Assembly: GCF_004345365.1 (NCBI RefSeq)
Contig: NZ_SLVF01000010.1
Coordinates: 124,001-188,000, forward strand
Reading direction: 5' to 3'
DNA length: 64,000 nt
Source of the DNA: Kribbella sp. VKM Ac-2568
Lineage (GTDB): Bacteria > Actinomycetota > Actinomycetes > Propionibacteriales > Kribbellaceae
The notes under the pieces were generated by a model. It worked only from the letters and a program-made list of their open reading frames with translations. It searched no databases and was not told the DNA's origin. This document shows, piece after piece, positions 8,580-17,985 of this stretch (its first letter is position 1; the number at the start of each line of letters is the position of its first letter). Position numbers and translations under genes: made by a program.

Positions 8580-9811
8580 GAGCGGCCGGCCACCCTTTTG
8601 CTCGTGCTCTTCTTGGCCGTTCCGGACTTCTTCGCGGCCGATGTCTTGGTCGCCGTCTTCTTGGCCGCCGTCTTCTTGATCGTGGTCGACTTCCGCGTGG
8701 CGGTCTTCCGCGCTGCCGCCGTCTTCTTCGCCGCGGAAGTCTTCTTCGCGACGGACTTGCGGGCAGTCTTCTTCGCGGTAGCCTTCGCCTCGAGATCCGA
8801 CGAGGCAGCCTTGCCGGCGACGCCCGAAGTATGGGCTGCTGCCTTCTCGGCAGCGGTCTGCGCGGACCGCCGATCGGCTGGGCTGACAATCTTGGCCTCG
8901 GCAGGCATGTTCTCCCGCTCGACCATGCAAGCGAGCGTCTTCGCGTACACGTCGTCCGGGTCCAGCCGGCGCAGCTCCTCGCTCAGCAACTCCGACGTCA
9001 CCCGCCGCTTCAGCGCCACCGGCCGATCAGGCTGTCCCGGGATGCTGAACGTCGCCACCGCACCGTCCGGCCGCGTCAGCGCGATCGGCCCGGCCGCCGT
9101 GAACATCCGTACCGCGGTGATGCCCGGGCCACGGGAGTTCTTCTGCTCGACGGGGACCCCGAGGCGGCACTGCAGCCAGGCGGCCATCAGATCCGCACTC
9201 GCGTTGCCCCGGGCGGAGACGACCTCGGCACCGGTGACCTTCATCGGGTACTGGTCCAGGGCGGCGGCCATCAGGGCTCGCCACGGCGTCAGCCGGGTCC
9301 AGGCGAAGTCGGTGTCGCCGGGCATGTAGCCCTCGGCCCGCGCGATGAAGGCCTCGCGGGCGCGGCGGGTCTCGGCGGCGTCCGTGACGCGGCGGCGGCC
9401 GAGCTGACCCAGTGGATCCTCGTGGGGCACTTTCGGTCCGCCACCCGGCCACCAGACGATCACGGGGGAGTCCGGCAGCAGTAGTGGCGTGATGACAGAC
9501 TCCGGCACCTTCGCGAGCTCGCCGTGCAGGCGGAGCAGCACCGCCTCGCCGGGAATCCCTTCGCCGACGCGGACCTCCGCGTCGAGGCCACCGGTGCCGC
9601 GGCCGGGCCGCAGGATCGCCACGAGCACCCGGGACGGGTGCTCCCGGCCGGCCTCGTTCGCGGCCTTCATCGCATCGTGGTGGGACGACTCGTCGACGAC
9701 CACCACGACCGTGCCGACCATTCCCATCGCCGGGGAGCCGGCGTTGCGGCGGGCCTTCAGCAACGCCGAGGCGATCTCGCTCGACGTGGTGCTGGTGAGG
9801 TCGATGATCAT
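8576..9811 (-). CDS. opcA: OpcA, glucose-6-phosphate dehydrogenase assembly protein with a histone-like C-terminal tail
   Basis: 411 residues; ATG at 9811 overlaps the zwf stop by 4 bp. OpcA is needed for activity of actinobacterial and cyanobacterial glucose-6-phosphate dehydrogenase. The family core covers about residues 1-305, with the conserved PLLLPDSPVIVWWPG segment. Beyond that, residues about 343-411 consist almost entirely of Lys, Ala, Thr, Ser and Arg in repeated AAKKT/ARKT units, resembling eukaryotic histone H1 tails or mycobacterial HupB. OpcA proteins are usually about 300-350 residues, so this is an extension of roughly 70-100 residues. It lies in the same frame with no break, and the pgl start overlaps its very end, so it is not a sequencing artefact by that criterion. 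Confidence 0.93.
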   Translation of the reverse strand: MIIDLTSTTSSEIASALLKARRNAGSPAMGMVGTVVVVVDESSHHDAMKAANEAGREHPSRVLVAILRPGRGTGGLDAEVRVGEGIPGEAVLLRLHGELAKVPESVITPLLLPDSPVIVWWPGGGPKVPHEDPLGQLGRRRVTDAAETRRAREAFIARAEGYMPGDTDFAWTRLTPWRALMAAALDQYPMKVTGAEVVSARGNASADLMAAWLQCRLGVPVEQKNSRGPGITAVRMFTAAGPIALTRPDGAVATFSIPGQPDRPVALKRRVTSELLSEELRRLDPDDVYAKTLACMVERENMPAEAKIVSPADRRSAQTAAEKAAAHTSGVAGKAASSDLEAKATAKKTARKSVAKKTSAAKKTAAARKTATRKSTTIKKTAAKKTATKTSAAKKSGTAKKSTSKRVAGRS

Positions 9812-11358
9812 GGCCGCCTCCAGGCGCGTCCGTCGCGGGCGAGCATCTCGTGGGCGGAGGCAGGACCCCAGCCACCGGACCCGTACTGCTCCGGCTTGCC
9901 GTGCTCGGCCCAGTACTCGATCACCGGGTCGAGGATCTTCCAGCTCAGCTCCACCTCGGTGTGCTGCGGGAAGAGCGGCGGATCGCCGAGCAGCACGTCC
10001 AGGATCAGCCGCTCGTACGCCTCGGGGGAGGACTCCGTGAACGACCCGCCGTAGGCGAAGTCCATGTTCACGTCGCGGATCTCCATCATCGTGCCGGGCA
10101 CCTTCGCGCCGAAGCGCATGGTGACGCCCTCATCCGGCTGGATCCGCATCACCAGGGCGTTCTGACCGAGCTCTTCGGTCTCCGTCTTGGTGAACGGCAG
10201 GTGCGGCGCGCGCTTGAACATCACAGCCACCTCGGTGACGCGACGGCCGAGCCGCTTGCCGGTCCGCAGGTAGAACGGGACGCCGGCCCAGCGGCGGGTG
10301 TCCACGTCCACGCGCAGGGCGGCGAACGTCTCGGTCGCCGACGACGCGGGGATGCCGTCCTCCTGCAGATAGCCCTTGACCTTCGTGCCGCCCGCCCAGC
10401 CGGCGGCGTACTGGCCGCGAGCCGTGTGCAGGTCGAGGCGCTCCGGCAGCTTGACGGCCGCCAGCACCTTCTTCTTCTCCTGGCGCAGCGACCAGGCGTC
10501 GAAGCTCACCGGCTCCTCCATCGCGGTCAGCGCGAGCAGTTGGAGCAGGTGGTTCTGGATGACGTCGCGGGCGGCGCCGATGCCGTCGTAGTACCCGGCG
10601 CGACCGCCGATGCCGATGTCCTCGGCCATCGTGATCTGCACGTGGTCGACGTAGTTGCTGTTCCAGACCGGCTCGAACATCGAGTTGGCGAACCGGACCG
10701 CCAGCATGTTCTGGACGGTCTCCTTGCCCAGGTAGTGGTCGATCCGGAAGACCGCCTCGGGCGGGAAGACCGACTCGACCACCTGGTTGAGCTCACGAGC
10801 GCTCTTCAGGTCGTGCCCGAACGGCTTCTCGATCACCACCCGGCGCCACGAGCCCGGGACCTCGTCGGTCAGGCCGTGCTCGTTCAGCTGTTCCACCACC
10901 TGGGGGAACAGCCCTGGCGGGATCGACAGGTAGAACGCGTGGTTGCCGCCCGTACCGCGGTTGACGTCAAGCTCGTCCACGGTCTCCCGGAGCCGCTTGA
11001 ACGCCTCGTCGTCGGTGAGATCGCCGGGAACGAACCGGAAGCCCTCCGCCAGTTGCTGCCAGACCTCCTCGCGGAACGGCGTCCGCGCGTGCTCCTTGAC
11101 CGAGTCGTGCACGATCTGGGCGAAGTCCTGGTTGGTGAAATCCCGCCGGGCGAACCCGACCAGGGCGAACCCGGGCGGCAACAGGCCCCGGTTCGCCAGG
11201 TCGTACACGGCCGGCATCAGCTTCTTGCGGGCCAGGTCGCCGGTGACTCCGAAGATCACCAGGCTGCAGGGCCCGGCGATCCGCGGCAGCCGCCGGTCCT
11301 GCGGATCCCGTAGCGGGTTCACCGGACCGGTCGGCGGGTCAGCGTATTCCGCGGTCAT
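9808..11358 (-). CDS. zwf: Glucose-6-phosphate 1-dehydrogenase
   Basis: 516 residues; ATG at 11358 overlaps the pgi stop by 4 bp. First enzyme of the oxidative pentose phosphate pathway, giving NADPH and 6-phosphogluconolactone. The nucleotide-binding motif VIFGVTGDLARKKL is at about 33-46, and the substrate/catalytic signature RIDHYLGKETVQN is intact. Adjacent to its assembly factor opcA, as in other actinobacteria. Confidence 0.98.
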   Translation of the reverse strand: MTAEYADPPTGPVNPLRDPQDRRLPRIAGPCSLVIFGVTGDLARKKLMPAVYDLANRGLLPPGFALVGFARRDFTNQDFAQIVHDSVKEHARTPFREEVWQQLAEGFRFVPGDLTDDEAFKRLRETVDELDVNRGTGGNHAFYLSIPPGLFPQVVEQLNEHGLTDEVPGSWRRVVIEKPFGHDLKSARELNQVVESVFPPEAVFRIDHYLGKETVQNMLAVRFANSMFEPVWNSNYVDHVQITMAEDIGIGGRAGYYDGIGAARDVIQNHLLQLLALTAMEEPVSFDAWSLRQEKKKVLAAVKLPERLDLHTARGQYAAGWAGGTKVKGYLQEDGIPASSATETFAALRVDVDTRRWAGVPFYLRTGKRLGRRVTEVAVMFKRAPHLPFTKTETEELGQNALVMRIQPDEGVTMRFGAKVPGTMMEIRDVNMDFAYGGSFTESSPEAYERLILDVLLGDPPLFPQHTEVELSWKILDPVIEYWAEHGKPEQYGSGGWGPASAHEMLARDGRAWRRP

Positions 11359-12971
11359 GTGCCGCCGTCCTCCGACTTGTCGTGGGCGCCGAGCAGCGCG
11401 ATGAGCTGCTCTACACCGGCCTCGGCGTCGGTGAGGTGCAGCCGCAGTACCGGCCGGCCGCGCTCGGCCAGCACGTTCGCGTCACCGGCGGCCTGGGCCG
11501 AGATCAGCGTGCCGAAGGTGAACGGCCGGTCCGGGATCTCGACGTCGCCCGTCTCGGCGCTGGTGACCTGCAGGAAGACGCCCTGCGGGTGGCCGCCCTT
11601 GTGGTACTGGCCGGTGGAGTGCAGGAAACGCGGGCCCCAGCCGAAGGTCACCGGCCGGTCGGTCCGCTGGGCCAGGGCCGGCCGGATCGCGACCAGGTTC
11701 TCGTCGCGCTCGGAGTCCAGGTACGCCATCACAGCGACGTAGCCGTCGTCGGCAAGCTGGCTCAGCAGCGAGTCGAGCGCGCCCTGAACCGAGTCGACGC
11801 CATCGAGCAGGCCCTCGGTCGCGCGGACCTCGACGGCACCGTCGGTGAAGGCCGCCGGCTCCGGCTCGGGCTGCGCGTCCAACAGACCGCGCGCGGCCTT
11901 CTTGGCGCTCTCCACATCGGGCTGGTCGAACGGGTTGATCCCCAGCAGGTAGCCCGCGACTGCTGTGGCCGTCTCCCACAGCAGTAACTGGCCGCCGAGC
12001 GACCCGGAGGTCAGACCGGTCGGAACTTCGTTGTTCGTGGCCTTGTCCGCGAGCAGTGCGTGCACGATGTCCGGCAGGCTCTTGTGCAGCTCGGGGGCGT
12101 GCAATCCCTTCACCGCCACCGGCAGCACACCGGTTCCGTTCTTGCCGGTGCTCTCCGCGATCAGCTGCTCGGCCCAGTCGGGGAACCCGACGATGTCCGA
12201 GCCGTGCGCCGCCAGGATCGCCTTGTCCCGGCCCTCACTGGCAGCCAGTACTGCGCCCAGCACAAGCGCCGGGTTGTCCGCGGAGTCGGCCTGGAGCAAC
12301 GGCGCGGCCTCGGCGGCCTGGTCGAGCAGTTCGGCGACGTCGGCTCCGGCGAGTGCCGAGGGGACGAGGCCGAAGGCGGTCAGCGCGCTGTAGCGGCCAC
12401 CGACGTTCGGGTCGGCCAGGAAGGTCTTCCGGTAGCCCTCGTCCTCGGAGAGCTTCTGGAAGGGCGAGCCGGGGTCGGTGACGACGACGATCCGCGAGGA
12501 GGCGTCGATCCCGGCGTCGGTGAACGCCTTGACGAAGACCCGGCGCTGGCTGTCGGTCTCGACCGTGCCGCCGGACTTGCTGGAGACGACGACCACGGTG
12601 CGCTGCAGGTCGCCGGCCAGGGCCCGGGCGATGACGCTCGGGTTGGTGGAGTCCAGCACCACCAGGTCGACGCCCGCCGTGCGGGTGATCACCTCGGGGG
12701 CGAGGGACGAGCCACCCATGCCGCAGAGCACGATCCGGTCCAGACCCTCGGACCGGAGGTCGGCCTGCAGCGCCTCGATCTCGGCCAGCAGCGGCCGCGA
12801 GGTCTCGTGCAGGTCGACCCAGTTCAGCCGGATCGACGACTCCGGCTCGGCCTCCGGACCCCAGATGGCGGCGTCCTTGGCGGCGATCCGGGACGCGATC
12901 TTCTCCGACACCAGCCGGTCGATCGTCGCGGCCCAGTCGCCGTTCTCGGTACGGACAGCGGGAGCGGTCAC
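11355..12971 (-). CDS. pgi: Glucose-6-phosphate isomerase
   Basis: 538 residues from GTG at 12971 (encoding MTAPAVRTENGDWAATIDRL); the GTGA overlap with the tal stop fixes this start. The protein has two sugar-isomerase (SIS) folds, with LCGMGGSSLAPEV near residue 90 and SSKSGGTVETDSQ for phosphate binding. It interconverts glucose- and fructose-6-phosphate, so the operon can recycle fructose-6-phosphate back into the oxidative branch. In some bacteria transaldolase and this isomerase are fused into one polypeptide; here they are separate but overlap by 4 bp. An in-frame extension to 13697 inside tal was rejected. Confidence 0.94.
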   Translation of the reverse strand: MTAPAVRTENGDWAATIDRLVSEKIASRIAAKDAAIWGPEAEPESSIRLNWVDLHETSRPLLAEIEALQADLRSEGLDRIVLCGMGGSSLAPEVITRTAGVDLVVLDSTNPSVIARALAGDLQRTVVVVSSKSGGTVETDSQRRVFVKAFTDAGIDASSRIVVVTDPGSPFQKLSEDEGYRKTFLADPNVGGRYSALTAFGLVPSALAGADVAELLDQAAEAAPLLQADSADNPALVLGAVLAASEGRDKAILAAHGSDIVGFPDWAEQLIAESTGKNGTGVLPVAVKGLHAPELHKSLPDIVHALLADKATNNEVPTGLTSGSLGGQLLLWETATAVAGYLLGINPFDQPDVESAKKAARGLLDAQPEPEPAAFTDGAVEVRATEGLLDGVDSVQGALDSLLSQLADDGYVAVMAYLDSERDENLVAIRPALAQRTDRPVTFGWGPRFLHSTGQYHKGGHPQGVFLQVTSAETGDVEIPDRPFTFGTLISAQAAGDANVLAERGRPVLRLHLTDAEAGVEQLIALLGAHDKSEDGGT

Positions 12972-14080
12972 TTGGCCGACCCCTGCTTCAGCGCCGCGGT
13001 CACGGTGTTCTGCAGCTCCGACCAGGACGCGTCGAACTTCGCGACGCCCTCGTCCTCGAGGATCTGCACGACCGCGTCGTAGGAGATGCCCAGCTTCTCC
13101 AGGTCCTCGATCACCTTGCGGGACTCGTCGTAGCGGTCGCGGACCGCGTCGCCGCTGACGTCGCCGTGGTCGGCGACCGCGGCGATGGTTGCCTGCGGCA
13201 TCGTGTTGACCACACCCGAGGTGACCAGCTCCTCGACGTACATGGTGTCCTTGTACGCCGGGTCCTTGACCCCGGTGGAGGCCCACAGCGGGCGCTGCGG
13301 CTTGGCGCCGGCGATCTCGAGCTCGCGCCAGCGGTCGGAGGCGAAGATCTCCTCGTAGGCCTCGAAGGCCAGCCGCGCGTTGGCGATCGCGGCCTTGCCC
13401 TTCAGCGCCTTCGCCTCGTCGGTGCCGATGGCGTCCAGCCGCTTGTCGATCTCGGTGTCGAACCGGCTGACGAAGAAGGAGGCCACGCTGGCCAGCTTCG
13501 TCACGTCGTGACCGTTCTCGATCGCCTTCTCCAGGCCGGCCAGGAAGGCGGCGGCGACGGCCTTGTAGCGCTCCAGCGAGAAGATCAGCGTGACGTTCAC
13601 GCTGACGCCGGCGGCCAGGGTGGCGGTGATGGCCGGCAGCCCCTCCTTGGTGGCCGGGATCTTGACGAAGACGTTCTCCCGGCCGACGGTCTTCCACAGC
13701 TCTTTGGCCTGGGCGACCGTCCGGTCGGTGTCGCGGGCCAGGCCGGGCTCGACCTCGATCGAGACCCGGCCGTCCACGCCGTCGGTGTCGTCGTACACCG
13801 GCTTGAACAGATCGGCGGCGTCACGCACGTCGTCGGTGGTGATCACCCGGATCGCCTGGTCGGTCGAGACACCCTCGCGGCCCAGCCGGCTGACCTGCTC
13901 GGCGTACGCGTCCGCGTCGGAGATCGCCTTCGCGAAGATCGTCGGGTTCGTGGTCACCCCGCTGACGTGCTGGTCCTGGATCAGCGCGGCCAGGCTGCCA
14001 CTGACCAGGCGCTGCCTGGAGAGGTCGTCGAGCCAGATGGACACGCCGGCGTCGGCGAGTGCTTTCAAGCGATCGTTCAT
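12968..14080 (-). CDS. tal: Transaldolase
   Basis: 370 residues, ATG at 14080. Transfers a dihydroxyacetone unit in the non-oxidative pentose phosphate pathway. The Schiff-base Lys140 lies in ENVFVKIPATKEGLPA, and GVTTNPTIFAKAI is the N-terminal signature. Length is typical of the actinobacterial TalB group. It sits 36 bp behind tkt, with its own leader containing CGGAGG near the start. Confidence 0.97.
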   Translation of the reverse strand: MNDRLKALADAGVSIWLDDLSRQRLVSGSLAALIQDQHVSGVTTNPTIFAKAISDADAYAEQVSRLGREGVSTDQAIRVITTDDVRDAADLFKPVYDDTDGVDGRVSIEVEPGLARDTDRTVAQAKELWKTVGRENVFVKIPATKEGLPAITATLAAGVSVNVTLIFSLERYKAVAAAFLAGLEKAIENGHDVTKLASVASFFVSRFDTEIDKRLDAIGTDEAKALKGKAAIANARLAFEAYEEIFASDRWRELEIAGAKPQRPLWASTGVKDPAYKDTMYVEELVTSGVVNTMPQATIAAVADHGDVSGDAVRDRYDESRKVIEDLEKLGISYDAVVQILEDEGVAKFDASWSELQNTVTAALKQGSAK

Positions 14081-14116
14081 GTCCGAAGCCTCCGAAATGT
14101 TCTGTTGTGGGTTGGT

Positions 14117-16330
14117 TCAGTTGCGTTCGTTGGTGGCGTCGGCATCCGGGTCGGCGCTCACCGCCGGGTCGTCACCGGGACCCAGCGGACCGGCGGGCCG
14201 TCGGCCGGCCGGTACTCCGGAGCCACCGAGCTCGGCGGCCGCGGCGATGCTGTCCTTGGCGGCCTGGACGACGGCCTCGGCGGTGATGCCGAACTCCGTG
14301 TACAGCCGCTGGTAGTCGGCCGAAGCGCCGTAGTGCTCCAGGCTGACGCTGCGGCCGGCGTCACCGACGATCTCGCGCCAGGTCAGGGCGATACCGGCCT
14401 CGACCGAGACCCGGGCCCGGACCTGCGGCGGGATCACCGAGTCGCGGTACGCGTCGTCCTGCTCGTCGAACCACTCGCGCGACACCATCGACACGACCCG
14501 GGCCTTGATGCCCTGCTCGGCCAGCGTGTTGCGGGCCTCGACGGCGAGCTGGAGCTCGGAGCCGGTGGCGATCAGGACGACGTCCGGGGTGCCCTCGGTG
14601 TCGAGCAGGGTGTACCCGCCCTTGGCCACGTTCTCCGTGGTGGCGAAGCCGTCGGTACCGCGCGGGAAGGTCGGCACGTTCTGCCGGGTCAGGGCCAGGC
14701 CGGCCGGGCGGTCCTTGTGCTGGAGGATCACGGCCCAGGCGGCCGCGGTCTCGTTGGCGTCACCCGGGCGGACCACGTCGAGGCCCGGGATCGCCCGCAG
14801 CGCGGCCAGGTGCTCCACCGGCTGGTGGGTCGGGCCGTCCTCGCCGAGGCCGATCGAGTCGTGCGTCCAGACGTAGGTCACCGGCAGCTTCATCAGCGCG
14901 GCCAGCCGGACCGCCGGGCGCATGTAGTCGCTGAAGACCAGGAACGTGCCGCCGTACGGACGGGTGCCGCCGTGCAGCGCGATGCCGTTCAGGATCGAGC
15001 CCATCGCGTGCTCGCGGATGCCGAAGTGCAGCACCCGGCCGTACTCATCGCCCTGGAACTCCTTGGTGGAGAACTCGGCGGGGATGAAGGACGGCTGGCC
15101 CTTCGGGGTGGTGTTGTTCGAGCCGGCGAGGTCGGCCGAGCCGCCCCAGAGCTCGGGCATCTCGGGCGCCAGCTTCGACAGGACCTCACCGGAGGCGGCC
15201 CGGGTCGCGACGCCCTTGGCGTCCGCGTCCCAGCTCGGCAGCGCGTCCTTCCAGCCGGCCGGCAGGTCACGCTTCGCCAGCCGCGCGAACAGCGCGGCCC
15301 GCTCGGGCGATGCGGCCTTCCAGGCGTCGAATCCGGTGTTCCACTCGTCCTCGAGCACCTTGCCGCGCTCCAGCGCCTGGCGACTGTGCGCGAGCACGTC
15401 GTCGGCGACCTGGAAGGTCTGCTCCGGGTCCCAGCCGAGCACCTTCTTGGTCGCGGCCACCTCCTCGGCGCCGAGCGCGGAGCCGTGGATCTTGCCGGTG
15501 TTCTGCTTGTTCGGGGCTGGCCAGCCGATGATCGTGTGCAGCCGGATGAAGCTCGGCTTGTCGGTGACCGCCTCGGCCGCGCGGATCGCGTCGTACAGGG
15601 CCTCGACGTTCTCCTCGTACCCGGTGCCGCCGTTGGTCCAGTCGACGTCCTGGACGTGCCAGCCGTACGCCGCGTAGCGGGCCGCCACGTCCTCGGAGAA
15701 CGCGATGTCCGTGTCGTCCTCGATCGAGATCTTGTTGGCGTCGTAGATCACCGTGAGGTTGCCGAGCTTCTGGTGGCCGGCCAGCGAGGAGGCCTCGGAG
15801 GAGATGCCCTCCTCCAGGTCGCCGTCCGAGGCGATCACGTAGATCTGGTGGTCGAACAGGCTCTCGCCCTTCGGCGTCTCCGGGTCGAACAGGCCACGCT
15901 CGCGGCGGGCCGCCATCGCCATCCCGACCGCGTTGCCGACGCCCTGGCCGAGCGGACCGGTGGTCGTCTCGACGCCCTTGGTGTGGCCGTGCTCCGGGTG
16001 ACCCGGGGTCAGGCTGCCCCAGACGCGCAGGGACTTCAGGTCGTCCAGCTCGAGGCCGAAGCCGGCCAGGTAGAGCTGGATGTACAAGGTGAGGCTGGAA
16101 TGGCCCGCGGACAGCACGAACCGGTCGCGACCGGCCCAGCTCGGGTCCGCGGGGTTGTGCCGCATCACCTTCTGGAACAGTAGGTAGGCCGCCGGGGCCA
16201 GGCTCATCGCGGTACCGGGGTGGCCGTTCCCGACCTTCTCCACCGCGTCCATCGCGAGGACCCGCACGGTGTCGACCGCACGCTTGTCGATCTCGGTCCA
16301 GTCAAGCTTGGGGCTGGTCTTCTCCGTCAC
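14117..16330 (-). CDS. tkt: Transketolase
   Basis: 737 residues from GTG at 16330 (MTEKTSPKLDWTEIDKRAVD). A GAGAGGAG site about 10 bases upstream supports this over an in-frame start at 16531. TPP-dependent two-carbon transfer. The GNGHPGTAMSLAP motif near residue 35 and the TPP-binding DGDLEEGISSEA are seen, as are the pyrimidine-domain DSIGLGEDGPTHQP and the C-terminal transketolase domain. The last 35 residues or so (rich in Gly, Pro and Asp) extend beyond the usual end. First gene of the minus-strand carbon operon and divergent from ctaB. Confidence 0.96.
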   Translation of the reverse strand: MTEKTSPKLDWTEIDKRAVDTVRVLAMDAVEKVGNGHPGTAMSLAPAAYLLFQKVMRHNPADPSWAGRDRFVLSAGHSSLTLYIQLYLAGFGLELDDLKSLRVWGSLTPGHPEHGHTKGVETTTGPLGQGVGNAVGMAMAARRERGLFDPETPKGESLFDHQIYVIASDGDLEEGISSEASSLAGHQKLGNLTVIYDANKISIEDDTDIAFSEDVAARYAAYGWHVQDVDWTNGGTGYEENVEALYDAIRAAEAVTDKPSFIRLHTIIGWPAPNKQNTGKIHGSALGAEEVAATKKVLGWDPEQTFQVADDVLAHSRQALERGKVLEDEWNTGFDAWKAASPERAALFARLAKRDLPAGWKDALPSWDADAKGVATRAASGEVLSKLAPEMPELWGGSADLAGSNNTTPKGQPSFIPAEFSTKEFQGDEYGRVLHFGIREHAMGSILNGIALHGGTRPYGGTFLVFSDYMRPAVRLAALMKLPVTYVWTHDSIGLGEDGPTHQPVEHLAALRAIPGLDVVRPGDANETAAAWAVILQHKDRPAGLALTRQNVPTFPRGTDGFATTENVAKGGYTLLDTEGTPDVVLIATGSELQLAVEARNTLAEQGIKARVVSMVSREWFDEQDDAYRDSVIPPQVRARVSVEAGIALTWREIVGDAGRSVSLEHYGASADYQRLYTEFGITAEAVVQAAKDSIAAAAELGGSGVPAGRRPAGPLGPGDDPAVSADPDADATNERN

Positions 16331-16746
16331 GCCGGCGGCGCTCCTCTCGATGGCTTCGAACACGTCCTGGATGGCGTCCGAGGGGCCGGCCGGACCAGCT
16401 GGTCCCACGCCGATCGCGCCCCCGCGCGTCACCGTGAGCGAGCCTACTCGCCCGGTCGCTCTCTGCCTTCCATACCTCGCAAACCCGGCGGGGCCCGCTC
16501 TTGTTCCCGGCTCGGCCCGGGCGTCCCGCACATCACATCGGTGCCCCTCCGGTCGGTGTCCATGCCTCTTGTCCCATGCCCGGATTACCGCTGTTCGACG
16601 GTCGCGTTACCAGGGCCGCACGGTTGTCCGTCGGACCGGCCCGACACCCCGGTACGGGTGGGTGCGTGGGGCTCCTACGGGGCGTCGTAGACTGTCGAAC
16701 CGTCAGCGCCGGTCCCCGGCGTCAACCCACTCAGTTCGAGGTGTTC
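16331..16746. other. Divergent intergenic region between tkt and ctaB
   Basis: About 416 bp with no convincing gene. It must carry the promoters of the pentose-phosphate operon (leftward) and ctaB (rightward). TAGGCT on the minus strand (16441-16446) and TAGACT on the plus strand (16688-16693) fit the actinobacterial -10 pattern TAnnnT, but neither has a clear -35, so I do not call them. Confidence 0.4.
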
Positions 16747-17718
16747 GTGACGGCCGTCGATCCGCGTCCAGCCGCGACGACGTCGTACCCGGCGCCGCTC
16801 CCGGCAGACCCATCCCTCGAGGTGACCGGTCCGTCGGTGCGCGACGTGATCAAGGCGTACGTCGGTCTGACCAAGCCGCGCATCATCGAGCTCCTGCTGA
16901 TCACCACCGTGCCGGTGATGTTCCTGGCCGCGGGCGGCGTGCCCGGGCTCGGCGTGGTCGCGGCGACCCTGGTCGGCGGGATCCTCGCCGCCGGCAGCGC
17001 GAACACGATCAACTGCGTGCTCGACCGTGACATCGACGAGCAGATGCGCCGGACCCGGCGCCGCCCGCTGCCCCGGCACGCGGTCAGCCCGCGCTCGGCG
17101 ACGATCTTCGGCATCGCGCTCGGCGTGCTGGCCACGCTCGAGCTCGGCCTGCTGGTCAACTGGCTGTCGTCGTTCCTGGCGCTGGCCGCGAACGCGTTCT
17201 ACGTCTTCGGCTACACCATGGTGCTGAAGCGCCGGACCGTGCAGAACATCGTCTGGGGCGGGATCGCCGGCTGCTTCCCGACCCTGATCGGCTGGACCTC
17301 GGTGACGGGCGAGCTGGCCTGGACCCCGCTGGTGCTCTTCGGCGTGGTGTTCTTCTGGACGCCGCCGCACACCTGGGCGCTGGCGATGCGGTACCGCGAG
17401 GACTACGCCTCGGTGGACGTGCCGATGCTCCCCGTGGTCGCCACCCCGGTCGCCACGGCCCGGCAGATCCTGGCCTACAGCATCGTCATGGTGATCACCT
17501 CGATCGCCCTCTGGCCGGTCGGCGGCACCGGCTGGGTCTACCCGCTGGCGGCCGTGATCCTGGGCGTCGTCTTCCTCCGCGAGGCCTTCGCCCTGCTGGC
17601 CCGGGCGAACACCGGCGCCGAGGGCGCGGCCCTGCGCCCGATGCGCCTGTTCCACTTCTCCAACATCTACCTGGCGCTGCTCTTCATCGCCGCGGCGATC
17701 GACCCGCTGCTGCGCTGA
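16747..17718 (+). CDS. ctaB: Protoheme IX farnesyltransferase (heme O synthase)
   Basis: 323 residues from GTG at 16747 with CGAGG six bases upstream; GTG at 16741 is an alternative. A UbiA-family membrane enzyme that farnesylates heme B to heme O for aa3-type cytochrome oxidase. The prenyl-diphosphate motif NCVLDRDIDEQMRRT and the second Asp-rich region YREDYASVDVPMLPVV are visible among about eight or nine membrane segments. Divergent from tkt, as in M. tuberculosis. The heme A synthase for the next step is at 19146-20078. Confidence 0.95.
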   Translation: MTAVDPRPAATTSYPAPLPADPSLEVTGPSVRDVIKAYVGLTKPRIIELLLITTVPVMFLAAGGVPGLGVVAATLVGGILAAGSANTINCVLDRDIDEQMRRTRRRPLPRHAVSPRSATIFGIALGVLATLELGLLVNWLSSFLALAANAFYVFGYTMVLKRRTVQNIVWGGIAGCFPTLIGWTSVTGELAWTPLVLFGVVFFWTPPHTWALAMRYREDYASVDVPMLPVVATPVATARQILAYSIVMVITSIALWPVGGTGWVYPLAAVILGVVFLREAFALLARANTGAEGAALRPMRLFHFSNIYLALLFIAAAIDPLLR

Positions 17719-17985
17719 CCCGCTCCCGGATCCGTTGCCTGATCGGGCACGATTTTGGTTGCCTCCGACGCCTGAACGGCGACGGTTCGTTGCCCAACGC
17801 ATCGAAGCCCGCCAGCACTGAGGGTGCGTGAGACCGCACAAACCGTTGCGGTACAAGGATTTCGCCGTCGGTACACGGGTGGTGGCGGGGAGTCCTCCCG
17901 TTGACCTCAGCGACTCAGAGTGTTGCGATGAGGTGTCCGTGGGGGACGGCTCCACCCTGGGGGGACGGGGAACGAGGGGGTAATA

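Noticed and set aside
13166..16183. Plus-strand open frame of about 1005 codons opposite tal and tkt
   Set aside because: Antisense shadow of two well-recognised enzymes; no family resemblance.
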